DNA of 64,000 bases from Nothopassalora personata. Lineage: Eukaryota; Ascomycota; Dothideomycetes; Mycosphaerellales; Mycosphaerellaceae. The position numbers and the translations under genes were made by a program. Shown piece after piece: positions 44,601 to 54,311 of the stretch (positions are counted from its first letter, which is position 1; every line of letters begins with the position of its first letter). Where the stretch lies: contig CM066293.1 in the NCBI GenBank assembly GCA_033816765.1, positions 2,170,001-2,234,000 on the forward strand, written 5' to 3'. Under the pieces are notes generated by a model. That model worked only from the letters and a program-made list of their open reading frames with translations, made no database searches and was not told the DNA's origin.

Positions 44601-47564
44601 AACCCTCGTACGTAACGAAGGATCGAAGTGCCTTAGGATAGGTGCTCCGAGGAACCTAGCTTTTAGCCGTTAGAATACTTACTCCTCGTAAGCGGACTAT
44701 ATAAGAGGCCCTTACTTCTTACTATTCTTACATTCCTTTAGTAGGTCTATTAATAGCTTCCTAATCCTCGAGTACCCTTCGAAAAAGCGCCTATAGAAGT
44801 TATAGAATCCTAGGAAGGATTAAACCTTATAAAAACTCGTAGGCGTAGGCTATTCCTCGATCACGGCTACCCTACTACTATCTATCGATACGCCTACGAC
44901 ACTTACGATAAACCCTAGGAACTCGGTACTCTCCTAGAAGAAGCTATACTTCTTTAGGTTCGTAAATAGGGCGAACTTTCGTAGCCTCTCTAGCACCGCG
45001 CGTACGGCTCGTACGTGCTCCTTACGCATTACGCTATAGATAAGGATGTTATCTAGGTAGACTACGTAGATGTTATCTACTAACCTAGTAAGGGCCTTAT
45101 TAATATACCCCTAAAAGGTAGCTAGTACGTTAGTTAACCTAAAAGGTATAACTAAGTACTCGTAGTAACCGTATCGCGTACGAAACGTAGTCTTCTACTC
45201 GTCTCCTCGCTTAATAGGAATACGGTAGTAGGCATCCTATAGGTCGATTATAGTAAAGAGCCCAGCGCCCTATAGCCTATCTAAGGTCTTACTAATTAGG
45301 AGTAGTAGGTACCGGTTCTTTACTATAATCTTATTTAGTCCTCTATAATCTATATAGAGCCTAAGAGTACTATTCTTCTTTAGTACGAATAGGATAGGCG
45401 CACCCGCCTCGCTTACGGATCGCCTAATCTACCCCTTCTCTATTGCTTACGTAAGGTACTCTTTTAAGGCCTCTAACTCAGTTAAGGACTAGTAGTATAG
45501 CGGCTTAAAAGGGGGTTTCTTTCCTTTAACGAGATTAATTGTATACTTAACCCCGTCGGGCATCTTACGCTTCGCCTACTTATTAGGTACGTATATATCT
45601 CGGAAGTCTATAAATTCTTTAGGCTACGAGGGGCCCTCTCCTTCGGGTACTACTATAGTAATAACCCGAACACTTATCGTATAAACCTACTTTAAGCTCT
45701 TGAGATCCTTAAGGAACTCTCGTACGTTACGCTACTAAATCGTAGGCGTCTCTATACCGTAGTACTACTAGTTATCCTTATCGGCCTTTACTATCCAATT
45801 ACGATGCCGCTAGGGTCTACCTAAAATAACTAACGGCCTACCTATAGGCGCTATATAGTAGATAGCGTCGCTTACGCGCTCTACTCCTACATCGTTCGCT
45901 AGTCGTACGCGAACCGTATATACGCCGTAGTAATGCCCCTAGTCCTACGCGTACGACTCTAGATTTAGAAGCTTTATACTACTAATAGGCTATATCTAGT
46001 ATCGGAGTATATACTCGTACGACACTAAGCTTAAATCTACACTATTATCTAGAAGAAACGTAGCCTCGCAAAAGCCCTTCCGCGTCTCGACGGCGCCTCG
46101 TAAGTAACGCGCTAGACTTATATCGACTTACCTTAAGGGGTCTATATAGAAACTCGGACTTAGGAGCGACCCTTACCTAGTCCTCTACCTTTTCCCTATT
46201 CGCCCTTCTTAGTGAAAGCCTCGATAGTTTCTAACCTATAAACCGCTTACGTATCGCGGTCCTTCTATAGGTGTCTATTCCGGCACTCCGTCTTATAGTA
46301 ACCCTTCCTACCGTAGCTGTAGTACTCTACTTTCGACTTCTAGCTAGTTAAAGACAAGCTACCGGCGTCTCGCTACTAACTCGCACCCGAGGCGCCCGGT
46401 ACTTAACTCTACTTCTATTACTTTAGGCGATCGGCCCGCTTATGTACGCCCTTAGCTTTACGCTTACGACGTATATACTACCCGTAGTCGTACCCTCCGC
46501 TACTACCTCGGCGCTCGGTGCTTTCGATACGCGAGGCTAGGACTACTAGGTCTTCTCTAGTCGTAGGGATATTATAGTAGCTAACGATAGCGGACCGTAA
46601 GCGAGGCGTAAGCTTCGCTAGTAGGTGCCGTATACGTTACGCTTCCGAGTAGTTACCTAACTAGTCCTCTATAATATCTAGCTTAGTCGCGAACTGTCGC
46701 GCTATCTAGTTATCCTTCTATTTCGTAACCTCGTACTCTAATATAACGTTAAGTACGCGATTTATAGGATCGCCGTATACGTCTCGGTAGAACTCCTTAA
46801 AGTCCTAGTATATATACCCTATAAGGTTAACGGCGCTATAGTTAGTATACTATCGCTCGCTTACCTCTCCGCTAAGGTACATAACCCTATATAGGACCTT
46901 TAATTCGTCTATCGCGTACATAGTACCTTAGAGGGCGAAGATAAGTAAGAGCTCCCGAAGGAATACCCTTACCTTCCTTATCGAATCCCCTCTAAAAGGC
47001 GTCGGCTCTTTTAGACGCGGTCGCGTCGTATACGCTACGGTCGCGCCTCGTACTATAATATTATCGTTAGTAGTTATAGAGATAGAGGTAGGGGTTATAG
47101 TAGGGAGGTGATCTTCTCTCCTCCCTCCTATACGCTCTAGAGGCGGTACGCTTATAGCGCGTAAGATCTCTAGCCGCTCGATCTCCCGCTATATCTCTTA
47201 CTCTTTAATCTTAGCCCGTAAGGCCTCTCTTCTTGTAACTAAGGCTACACGACGCGCCTACTACTATACTCTAGGGCTTAGGGGCGGCGTAGGCGACTCG
47301 CCGTCGTATACGTCGCGATCGGGCTCTATAGCATATATAGATTATAACGAAGGTAAGCTTTAGAACTATAAGGGCCGTAAGGCTATAAGGGGATGTCGTA
47401 ATATATAGTACGCCTACGATCTTCTAATCGTAGATAAACTAAAGCTTACTTTCTTCTATAGACGCTATACGCGTCTCCTAGTATACGTATACGCGTTACG
47501 TACGGTATACTAAGCCGGGCATAGCCGTATTATATATAAGGGTTAGCTATAGGCTACCCTTATA
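41600..47564 (-). mobile_element. Gypsy-A2, minus-strand copy, 3' truncated
   Basis: 5' LTR at 47,384-47,564. Gag runs leftward from about 47,340; its zinc-knuckle relic near 46,330-46,270 reads YYSYGRKGYYKTECRN. Protease, RT (about 45,440-45,000), RNase H, integrase (about 43,950-43,100) and chromodomain (about 42,760-42,650) follow. The pol-to-ORF spacer is at 42,140-42,480 and the accessory ORF start with Gly/Ser linker is at about 41,960-41,830. The match ends near 41,600 and no 3' LTR follows. RIP stops occur throughout. Confidence 0.82.
47384..47564 (-). repeat. Gypsy-A2 5' LTR
   Basis: 181 bp, reverse complement of 744-924. Confidence 0.85.
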
Positions 47565-47860
47565 CTAGCGTAGCTCGGGCTAGCGAGCCTAATTATAAGC
47601 CTAATTATCCTCGCGAGTCCCTCGCTACTCTACGAGTCGCTAGCGGAGGGTCCGTTCGCTAATTCGAACACCGTAGAGATTAAAGAGGTCATCTAGAATA
47701 GCTACCTATATAAATCTAGCGGTAGTCTATAGCTCGATATCGATACGAAAGGGCTCTAGATCGATCGCTAGACGTAGTATTATATATAGCGAATGTGCTA
47801 ATAGACAAATAGCGAGTCTATAAGACAAATAGCGAGTCTATAATAATAAGGATAGAGGAT
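47565..47860. other. RIP-mutated flank next to the gene island, with a 20-bp tandem duplication
   Basis: 47,803-47,842 holds two exact copies of agacaaatagcgagtctata. Composition changes from RIP-like to normal at about 47,860, roughly 190 bp before the PRP3 start codon. Any upstream promoter of PRP3 must lie in or across this boundary. Confidence 0.6.
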
Positions 47861-48051
47861 TGCGAATTTTGAATGCGCGTATTTGCCGGTTTTGTAAGCC
47901 TAGGTCACTGCCACACGCGAGAACCTTGCGACTCATAGAACTAACAGTTCGCTGTGTTCGGGCTGTAGCGAACACACAAGGCGGGATAGTCCTCCTGTCG
48001 CGGATGCACAACTCCAGCGGTTCACTGCCGCATCGTCAAGTCAGCGACAAC

Positions 48052-49956
48052 ATGACGGGTAAACGCCCATACGACACGAATGGGGAGGGCGGCGATCCGA
48101 AGAGACAACGCGCCAAGAATGGATCACCGCGACCGGCTGCACAAAATGACTTGGAGCGGAAGAAGCAGGAGACGGCGGCGAGGATGGCCGCCATAAAGGC
48201 CAAGATGGCTGCCAGTAAGGCGAACGCTGGAGGAGCGACACCCGCACCAACCTTCGCAGCACCACCGCCCGCACAAGCATCAGCGAGTCCAGCTGCAGCT
48301 GCAGCATCGAATGGCGACGATGCGGCAGCCAAGCGGGCGGCGGCTCAGCGCAAGATTGCAGAGATCAAGGCTCGCATGGCTGCGAAGAACGGCGCTGGCA
48401 CGTCGCCTGCGAATGGAGTAGCTGCACCGCCGCCGCCGTCCCGGAAGGAGTCGGACTGGAGGGCTGAGGCGAGAGCGAGGGCGGCCGAGATCGCGAAGCA
48501 GAACAGCCAACAGAAATCCGCTCTGCCGACCCCGCCGCCGAGAGTCGATGGACGAGGTGCTCGAGGAGGTCTGGGCATCGGGTTGCATCCGTCGTTAATG
48601 GGAGATGGTGGTCGAGACAAGAGCCAGGCAGGCCAGCAGGGACCCAAGTTCAGCACAACGAAAGGGAACCAGCAGCCGGAGAAGCCCAAGATCAACCCAT
48701 ACCTCGCAGCAGACGACCAGATACCGCGAGATGACCAGGACTCACGTTTCGCACCCGCTGCTCGACGGGGCGAGAGAAAGAGCAAGCAGCTGGTGTTCGC
48801 GGAGAAGGGCAAGTACATGGCCCAGGCGAATGCATTGCGGCAGCAGGCGAAGCTCGAGGAGATGAAGCGTCGCATAGCTGCCGAGAGCAAGAAGCAGGAG
48901 ATTGAAGAGGCATCGGACAAGTCATTCTTAGTGCCAGCACCACCGGATGTGGAGTGGTGGGACGAAGGGTTGCTGCCGGAAGGTCAGAACACCTACGATG
49001 ACTGGGACAAGGAAGGCCGCAATAGGATTGAGACGCCTGATTCCATCATCACGAACCTCGTCCAACGACCAGTGTTATTGCAAGCGCCACAGGATCGATT
49101 CATCCCTGCACCCAAGCCGCTCATGCTTACGGAGAAAGAGCAGAAGAAGCTGCGAAGACAGCGACGTATGGCAGACATGAAGGAAGAGCAAGCAAAGATC
49201 CGTCTGGGTCTGATCGAGCCACCTCCGCCAAAGGTCAAGAAGTCCAACATGATGCGCGTGCTCGGCGAGCAGGCTGTCAAGGACCCCACCGCCGTCGAAG
49301 CACGTGTGAATCGCGAAATTGCACAACGAGCACACGATCACGAGACGGCGAACCGCGAGAGAGCTTTGACGGCTGAGCAAAGGGCAGAGAAGCTGAAGAA
49401 GCAACAAGAAGGAGATGCCGCCAAGGGTGTCAAGGTCGCAGTCTTCCGTGTTGATGACCTCAGTTCCGGCAAGCACAGATATCAAGTGGACGTTAATGCC
49501 AAGCAGGATGCGCTTACTGGTATCGTGATTCTCAACCCAACCATGAACCTCATCATCGTCGAGGGTGGAGCGCACAGTATCAAGCACTTCAAGAAACTGC
49601 TCTTGAACAGAATCAAGTGGACCGAAAACACCATGCCACTTGGCGACTCGAATCCTACCACTTTCACTGGCACGACAGACGGCAGCAACGCCACCACTAC
49701 ATCCACTAGTGTGTACAGTACATCGGGTAGTCGAGGAACGGGAAGCAAAGCTGCCGAGTGGTGCAACCCTCTGGATGAGGATGGCAACCTCAAGGATCTC
49801 AGCGAGAATCGATGTATTCTCGTGTGGGAGGGGGACGAGCCCGCCAGGCACTTCAAGAAATGGGGAAGCCGAGCCTGCGAGACGGACGGTGAGGCGAGGG
49901 ATGTATTGACAAAGACCAAGATGGAGAACATGTGGACGTTGGCGAGGAGCAAGTAG
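48052..49956 (+). CDS. PRP3: U4/U6 small nuclear ribonucleoprotein Prp3
   Basis: Predicted 634-residue nuclear splicing factor that binds the U4/U6 snRNA duplex in the tri-snRNP. The Ala/Lys-rich N-terminus (about 1-170) is low-complexity and helical. The PRP3 core spans about 225-445, including FAEKGKYMAQANALR and VEWWDEGLLP. The C-terminal PRP3 domain is about 460-634, with TGIVILNPTMNLIIVEGG, HFKKLLLNRIKW, RCILVWEG and FKKWGSRACETDGEAR. A Ser/Thr/Gly-rich insert lies at about 525-560. I chose the ATG at 48,052 (MTGKRPYD, A at -3) because the upstream in-frame codons from 47,860 look like leader. The frame is intronless. It is intact and shows no RIP, although repeats lie within 500 bp. Confidence 0.93.
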   Translation: MTGKRPYDTNGEGGDPKRQRAKNGSPRPAAQNDLERKKQETAARMAAIKAKMAASKANAGGATPAPTFAAPPPAQASASPAAAAASNGDDAAAKRAAAQRKIAEIKARMAAKNGAGTSPANGVAAPPPPSRKESDWRAEARARAAEIAKQNSQQKSALPTPPPRVDGRGARGGLGIGLHPSLMGDGGRDKSQAGQQGPKFSTTKGNQQPEKPKINPYLAADDQIPRDDQDSRFAPAARRGERKSKQLVFAEKGKYMAQANALRQQAKLEEMKRRIAAESKKQEIEEASDKSFLVPAPPDVEWWDEGLLPEGQNTYDDWDKEGRNRIETPDSIITNLVQRPVLLQAPQDRFIPAPKPLMLTEKEQKKLRRQRRMADMKEEQAKIRLGLIEPPPPKVKKSNMMRVLGEQAVKDPTAVEARVNREIAQRAHDHETANRERALTAEQRAEKLKKQQEGDAAKGVKVAVFRVDDLSSGKHRYQVDVNAKQDALTGIVILNPTMNLIIVEGGAHSIKHFKKLLLNRIKWTENTMPLGDSNPTTFTGTTDGSNATTTSTSVYSTSGSRGTGSKAAEWCNPLDEDGNLKDLSENRCILVWEGDEPARHFKKWGSRACETDGEARDVLTKTKMENMWTLARSK

Positions 49957-50238
49957 AATCTATCAGCCACAGACGAGCGCAGCCATTGATCCAGCTTTAA
50001 TTGCTACCACGGCTTTTAGCGCAGGCATAAGTTGAGCTTCAAGTCTTCACACCGTCTTACGCCCCTACATGACGACGGGACATTTCCTTGAACCACGACG
50101 TCACGCTGCCTTCACGAACAAAACAACGTCACTACCACTGCGCTATCTCCCAGCAGGGAATATGTAGACTTCAGCACTTCTGAAATCAAGCTGACCACGT
50201 AGAGCACTCTACACCCGCTAGCTTACTCAAGACCAACC
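49957..50238 (+). other. PRP3 3' flank and leader of the next gene
   Basis: Normal-composition intergenic DNA with no RIP signature. The sequence just before 50,239 (gaccaaccATGg) is a good start context for the downstream gene. Confidence 0.5.
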
Positions 50239-50919
50239 ATGGTTGCAAGAACCTCAACGTCGGACACAGCAAGACTCAAAGCAGAAGGACCAGACAGCAC
50301 CGAGCCCATCCTCCCCATGGCCAGTCCAGACAGCCCTCATCGTTCCGCGACATCTCCCTCGAGGCTCTCTTCTCCACATAGCCACTTCAGCTGGGTCACA
50401 GACAACTTCATGGACAGCACCGACCACGACAGCAACGGCTCTCACCCATACGACCCCGAGAGTCACCATGACGACGACCTCCGCAATCAGCTCCGGCAGC
50501 AGGGCATACAGCTCGAAGCTCTGCGCGAAGAGAACCACCGCCTCCGACAAATGCTGATCCTCGCAAACGCCAGGACTCGACCGCGCACGACCCGTCACGA
50601 ACATGAGCTGGACGTGCCGGATGTTCTGACCCACCGACTTGTGGGACCTCATGACGACCTTGCGGATGCCCTTTTAGCGGCGCGGGAGCTTGGCTGCGGA
50701 CAGGAACCGTTTCTGCCGAGACAGGTGTATCCGATGCGTGGAAGTCTGCCTTCACTCTTTGCAGGTTTTGATACGCCTCGAGGTCCCCTGCGCCGTGAGC
50801 CGCGGCACGGAGGTGCGCGGGCTGTGAGCGTGTATCCGTATATCTTGGGTGGCTTGGGCGTTGCGAGTCTTGCTTTGGCTGTGGCGTGGGGGGTTGGGTG
50901 GGTGTATAGGGAGCGGTAG
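50239..50919 (+). CDS. Hypothetical protein, coiled coil and C-terminal membrane anchor
   Basis: 226 residues, not recognised. Residues 1-75 are Ser/Pro/His/Asp-rich and likely disordered. About 80-108 (DLRNQLRQQGIQLEALREEN) is a short predicted coiled coil. The middle is Arg/Asp-rich. About 197-219 (YILGGLGVASLALAVAW) is a single hydrophobic segment followed by VYRER, so the protein looks tail-anchored with its N-terminus in the cytosol. The start context is accATGg. It lies 282 bp downstream of PRP3 on the same strand, and no RIP is seen. A role cannot be assigned; the architecture fits a membrane-tethered adaptor. Confidence 0.65.
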   Translation: MVARTSTSDTARLKAEGPDSTEPILPMASPDSPHRSATSPSRLSSPHSHFSWVTDNFMDSTDHDSNGSHPYDPESHHDDDLRNQLRQQGIQLEALREENHRLRQMLILANARTRPRTTRHEHELDVPDVLTHRLVGPHDDLADALLAARELGCGQEPFLPRQVYPMRGSLPSLFAGFDTPRGPLRREPRHGGARAVSVYPYILGGLGVASLALAVAWGVGWVYRER

Positions 50920-52093
50920 AGAGTCGATGACGACTTTAAATCTGACGGTGGAACGTGAGTCGTGTTGGAGGTATATATTGCCACTCTAACTTAGCTTAGG
51001 GCGGCGTCGCCTTTTGCAACAAGTCGTTGTCAAAGGAAGTTGCAGAGGCCGTGGTGGTTCTGAAAACCTGTCGAGAATGCACATGGAAGACATAAGGCTA
51101 TCATCATGGCTCGACAAGCATTTTTCTTGGCGAAAGCTTCTCCTCATCTCTGCATTTTGTGCACCTCCTGCGTTTTCCCTTCCTCGGGCATTTTTCTCAA
51201 GATATTCCATGCATACGAACTTACCCCGAAAGATGGTCGACAAGTCGGAGACTGGGAAGCTCGAGAAGAGTCGATAGTCGCTGTATCATGCCGCATCGTC
51301 TCCCCCGTATGCTCAAGCCCCCCTGTAAGTTCACGCTCCACATGAGTTCGCTTCCTTGCCCAAGCTCCTGCTCGAATCGCGAAAGATGAGTTCGAAGCTC
51401 TCGGTGTAGTGTCGGAAGTGATGAATTCAAGGGGGCTACACATACTCTCCACCAATGGTTCCTTATCCGCCTCAATCTGATCGATTGGAGGGCCGATGTG
51501 TTTTCGGCTCAAAGGACTCGTGAGATATGCAGCGCAGTTCATGTTGAGGTTGGCAGTATTGGAGAGTCTTGAACATTTCGAGCGCGATAGCCTTGTGTGA
51601 TTGATCTCGGTTTTCTGGCCCGAGCTCAGAGTCCTCTTTATCTGCACAGGATTGGAGTGATTTGTGAAGAGCGCCTACGTCACTGCGTTGAGGATTTATT
51701 TTCGGGAAGAAGTTATGGTGTTGTTGTGACAACGGGATCAGAACGCAACGACTAGGCCAGCGATCGACCCCAAGGGTACTCATCATTGTGTTTCGAGTTT
51801 GGCCGCACTTTGACATCAGCAGATCTCGGATTTTTAGCCGAGGACGGTGTATCTAGACGTACATGCGTAGGCGTGAAACATTGTGAATCTTACTGCGTCG
51901 TTGATGGGATTTCGCATGCAAGGGTATAGCAAAAGGGGAAGACAGACGTCGGATCTTGAGGATGATCAAGACTCGCGTGAACGGCCAGCATTCAAATTTT
52001 GTCGAGGCACACATCTATAAGTATCTGATGTCTCTATCCGCCTGACAAGGTTTGATCTCTACGTCAACCTTACTCACTGCAATTTCAACCATC
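50920..52093. other. Intergenic region, no convincing gene
   Basis: Normal composition. Several short overlapping frames exist on both strands (the longest is 167 codons on the minus strand, 51,144-51,647), but none has a recognisable domain, good start context or supported introns. It may contain the 5' region of the secreted-protein gene that follows; ctataag at 52,016 is a possible TATA-like element upstream. Confidence 0.45.
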
Positions 52094-52573
52094 ATGCGAT
52101 CATTCGCCTTCACATTGCTCGCCCTAGGTACCATCTCGCTAGCCTACGTCTGTAACGTCCAAACAGATTGCCAGAACATCCTCGACAACTCAAATGGCCC
52201 CATTTGTAACAACGACGTAGATGTTGCTGCTGGCTAGACCTGTGACGCCGGGGGCTCTGCTGCTTGTGGTGATATCAACACTGCTCGGGTATGTACACTA
52301 TTCCTGCCTGATAGCCAGGCTAGCTAATAGTCTGTTGGCTTGCCTTTCTAGAAGAAGTGTGACCTACGCTTAGTGAAGACTAAAGTAATGAGAAGTCCAC
52401 GAAAGAAGACATGGGCTCGACGGACCCGTAGGAAGCGCCAAGCCGCCAAGCCAGTCACGCTGTTGTGCGATTCATTCACTAGAGCTGGATTGACCCTTGA
52501 CACTGGCCCCATTCGAAACGATCGGCCCTTCCAGAGCACTGCGCATCATCGTAAAGTGCCCGACAGCTTCTGA
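52094..52573 (+). pseudogene. Small secreted cysteine-containing protein, broken by an in-frame TAG
   Basis: The ATG at 52,094 opens MRSFAFTLLALGTISLA, a good signal peptide, followed by YVCNVQTDCQNILD and NGPICNNDVDVAAG. The frame then meets TAG at 52,235-52,237 and continues TCDAGGSAACGDINTAR to 52,288. A likely 63-nt intron (GTATGT at 52,289, ctaat branch-like site, CTAG at 52,351) joins in phase 0 to a basic second exon ending TGA at 52,573. The TAG fits a CAG or TGG codon hit by a RIP-type transition. The gene resembles fungal small secreted or effector-like proteins; exon 2 has few cysteines and may be mis-joined. Confidence 0.5.
52289..52351 (+). other. Probable spliceosomal intron in the secreted-protein gene
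   Basis: 63 nt, GTATGT donor, ttctag acceptor and gctaat 28 nt upstream of the acceptor. It lies in phase 0 between coherent frames. Confidence 0.5.
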
Positions 52574-52868
52574 GCATTTAGCAACTATTCGATTGGTGCA
52601 AGGTTTAACGGACGGGCTATGGCGATATTGAGCTCGATGGTCTCTTGAACCGCACCTTGCGCCTGGGAGAGTAGGAATGAGCAATAGTCAAGGAGTGCAA
52701 GTCGCCAAGGTAATAGCCAGATTCTTCCGCCAATTTCTTGCACCCCAGTGTATGAACCCACAATTATACCATGAACCAAAAGTTCAATCTGTTGCGATGG
52801 TCCTGTAAGTAGAGTCAAGACTGAGCTCGGGCTAGATCACAAGCATAAAAATTCATTGCACAGAATCC
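52574..52868. other. Intergenic region, no gene seen
   Basis: Normal composition. Only short frames without support occur on either strand. Confidence 0.4.
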
Positions 52869-52875
52869 AAAAAAA
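52869..52875 (-). terminator. RNA polymerase III terminator of the 5S gene
   Basis: A run of seven T on the minus strand directly after the 5S 3' end. Confidence 0.75.
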
Positions 52876-52993
52876 CATACAACACAGGGGATTCCCATGT
52901 GGTCACCCACCATAGTACTAGTCCTGCGATTCCGTGCTTGAGTACGGCAGAGCGGACGGGATGCCCTATTTTCACGAATCTGTGGTCGTATGT
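52875..52993 (-). rRNA. 5S ribosomal RNA
   Basis: 119 nt on the minus strand. It begins ACATACGACCACAG and ends GTTGTATGT, which pair as the terminal stem. Conserved internal parts are present: GGGCATCCCGTCCGCTCTGC, the CAAGCA of the internal control region, TAGTACTATGGTGGGTGACC and GGGAATCCC. Dispersed single 5S genes are usual in filamentous ascomycetes. The sequence looks intact and is followed by a T run, so it is probably functional. It sits at the right edge of the gene island, 195 bp from SINE copy E. Confidence 0.93.
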
Positions 52994-53009
52994 GTCGGTT
53001 TCCCACGAT

Positions 53010-53188
53010 TAAACGAATATATAGTCTAAACTCAACTTACCTATTGTGAGACGAATGTACGCGGTTATAGTTCAAAGGCTTCACGAAAATCGTTCCTATA
53101 TGCGTCTACGAGGTTATACCGATAGCTTTATAGGAAGTTGATTAGTAGGTAATAGGCCACGAAGTGGTCTTCATTAGGGTGGTGAAAA
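53010..53188. other. Transition from gene island to RIP-mutated repeats
   Basis: Composition becomes RIP-like here. The last 13 bp (agggtggtgaaaa, 53,176-53,188) form the 5' target-site duplication of SINE copy E. Confidence 0.5.
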
Positions 53189-53262
53189 GCCGTCTACGGA
53201 GAGCGCCTTCACGTGGCGGACGGTGTGAGTACCATCGATGATGGGAAACTAAGTCTCTCCAT
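53189..53262 (+). ncRNA. HDV-like self-cleaving ribozyme, copy E (covariant)
   Basis: P1: GCCGTCT (53,189-53,195) with GGACGGT (53,218-53,224), with G-U at both ends. P2: GGAGAG (53,198-53,203) with CTCTCC (53,255-53,260). P3: GCC/GGC closing TTCACGT. P4: CCATC/GATGG (53,232-53,236; 53,240-53,244). J4/2 is GAAACTAAG with the putative catalytic C at 53,249. Relative to copy A, P1, P2 and P4 carry compensatory changes while the loop-3 core and CTAAG are unchanged, which is strong evidence for the fold. Confidence 0.87.
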
Positions 53263-54033
53263 CACGAAATCACGAAGCCTGTACGGCGGCTATGAAACAA
53301 GACAAGATGCGCGCGCCTCCTACGATGCGACCGAGCGACCGACATATGAAACACGACATACGATGCGATGCGACGGCTATAACTAAGCGACACTACCTCT
53401 TTCCTACACACTCCCTAAACGGGATCTCGACTCGCGATAGAACGGCGTAGTAACCCGTTCCTAGAGTGTCCCTCCGAGAGAAGAGACTTAGTAGCCTTAG
53501 TTTCTCGGATAGAGGGCGTAAGGGGCACCTATACGTGTTTTAGGGGGCACGTAAAGACAAGCACCTACGTACCTAACTTACCCGGGAAGGATACGAGTAG
53601 GAGAGACGTAAGGGAATAGCAGTATTTCGCATTTCGTGTGCGGGTTACGTGCCTAGGGCTTGGCGGATTTCGAGGGCAATTTTTACGAGAACAAGAAACG
53701 ACAACGAGCCTAACGTAAGGCGCACGGCAAGGGCGAGTAACACTACGTCCGGGGTAGTATGTTAATAAGCAATATAAGACAAGAACGATAACCGGATACG
53801 ACGTTCGTCCGATCTTTACGGCTATAAAGGAGTACGAGCCTTAGCCGGCGCTCGTAAGGCGAGAAGGCTTCCGCAATATCTCGAAGAACGAACTGTTTAT
53901 ACTCTTAAGAGGTTTTTCTTAACCGTAGGGCTTTTCCTCTTATCTCGAAATTTTAGTAGAGGGATCTACCCGTATTACATAGTCTTAGACTTATATAGCA
54001 CGTTAATAGAATCATTATTATTATTATTATTAT
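53189..54033 (+). mobile_element. Ribozyme-headed SINE-like element, older subfamily copy E
   Basis: 845 bp, flanked by agggtggtgaaaa (53,176-53,188) and agggtagtaaaaa (54,034-54,046), a 13-bp duplication with two G-to-A differences. It shares with copies A-D the ribozyme, the pre-tail sequence (cgttaat-gaat), and a 3' hairpin whose stem sequence differs but still pairs (gtaga-ggga-tctac, 53,956-53,969). The tail is ATT repeats instead of AATC. It is partly RIP-mutated and much diverged in the body. Confidence 0.8.
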
Positions 54034-54046
54034 AGGGTAGTAAAAA

Positions 54047-54311
54047 AGCACTTAGTAGGGAAGTAGGGATTGTAATTAGTTGAAATCTCGTTATTACGCG
54101 AAACCTAAGATAGTAACTACGGCTATATAAGCTTAGAACCTCGAGTTCTAGATCTTTCCCTTAAATAATTATTCTATATATCTATTTACGTACTACGTAA
54201 GTCCTATACTATATAACGCGGGTAGGGTACCCTATTATTATCTATATAAATAGTAGCTAAAGAGAAGACATTAGCATTAGTATTAGCGTTAGATTAAAAG
54301 CGTTAGACGGC
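54047..54311. other. AT-rich RIP-mutated sequence, no gene seen
   Basis: Begins with gcacttagtaggg, which recurs at about 54,606 as gcgcttagtagggg, so both ends of this tract belong to one duplicated repeat. Confidence 0.4.

Noticed and set aside
1326..47564. Long frames with in-frame TAG/TAA could mean a reassigned genetic code (UAR as Gln or Trp).
   Set aside because: PRP3 and the 226-residue gene end normally at TAG, and the repeats also show Cys/His-to-Tyr and Asp-to-Asn changes at TG/CA. RIP explains all of these.
51144..51647. 167-codon minus-strand frame in the intergenic region.
   Set aside because: No domain, no clear start context, and competing frames on the other strand; not supportable as a gene.
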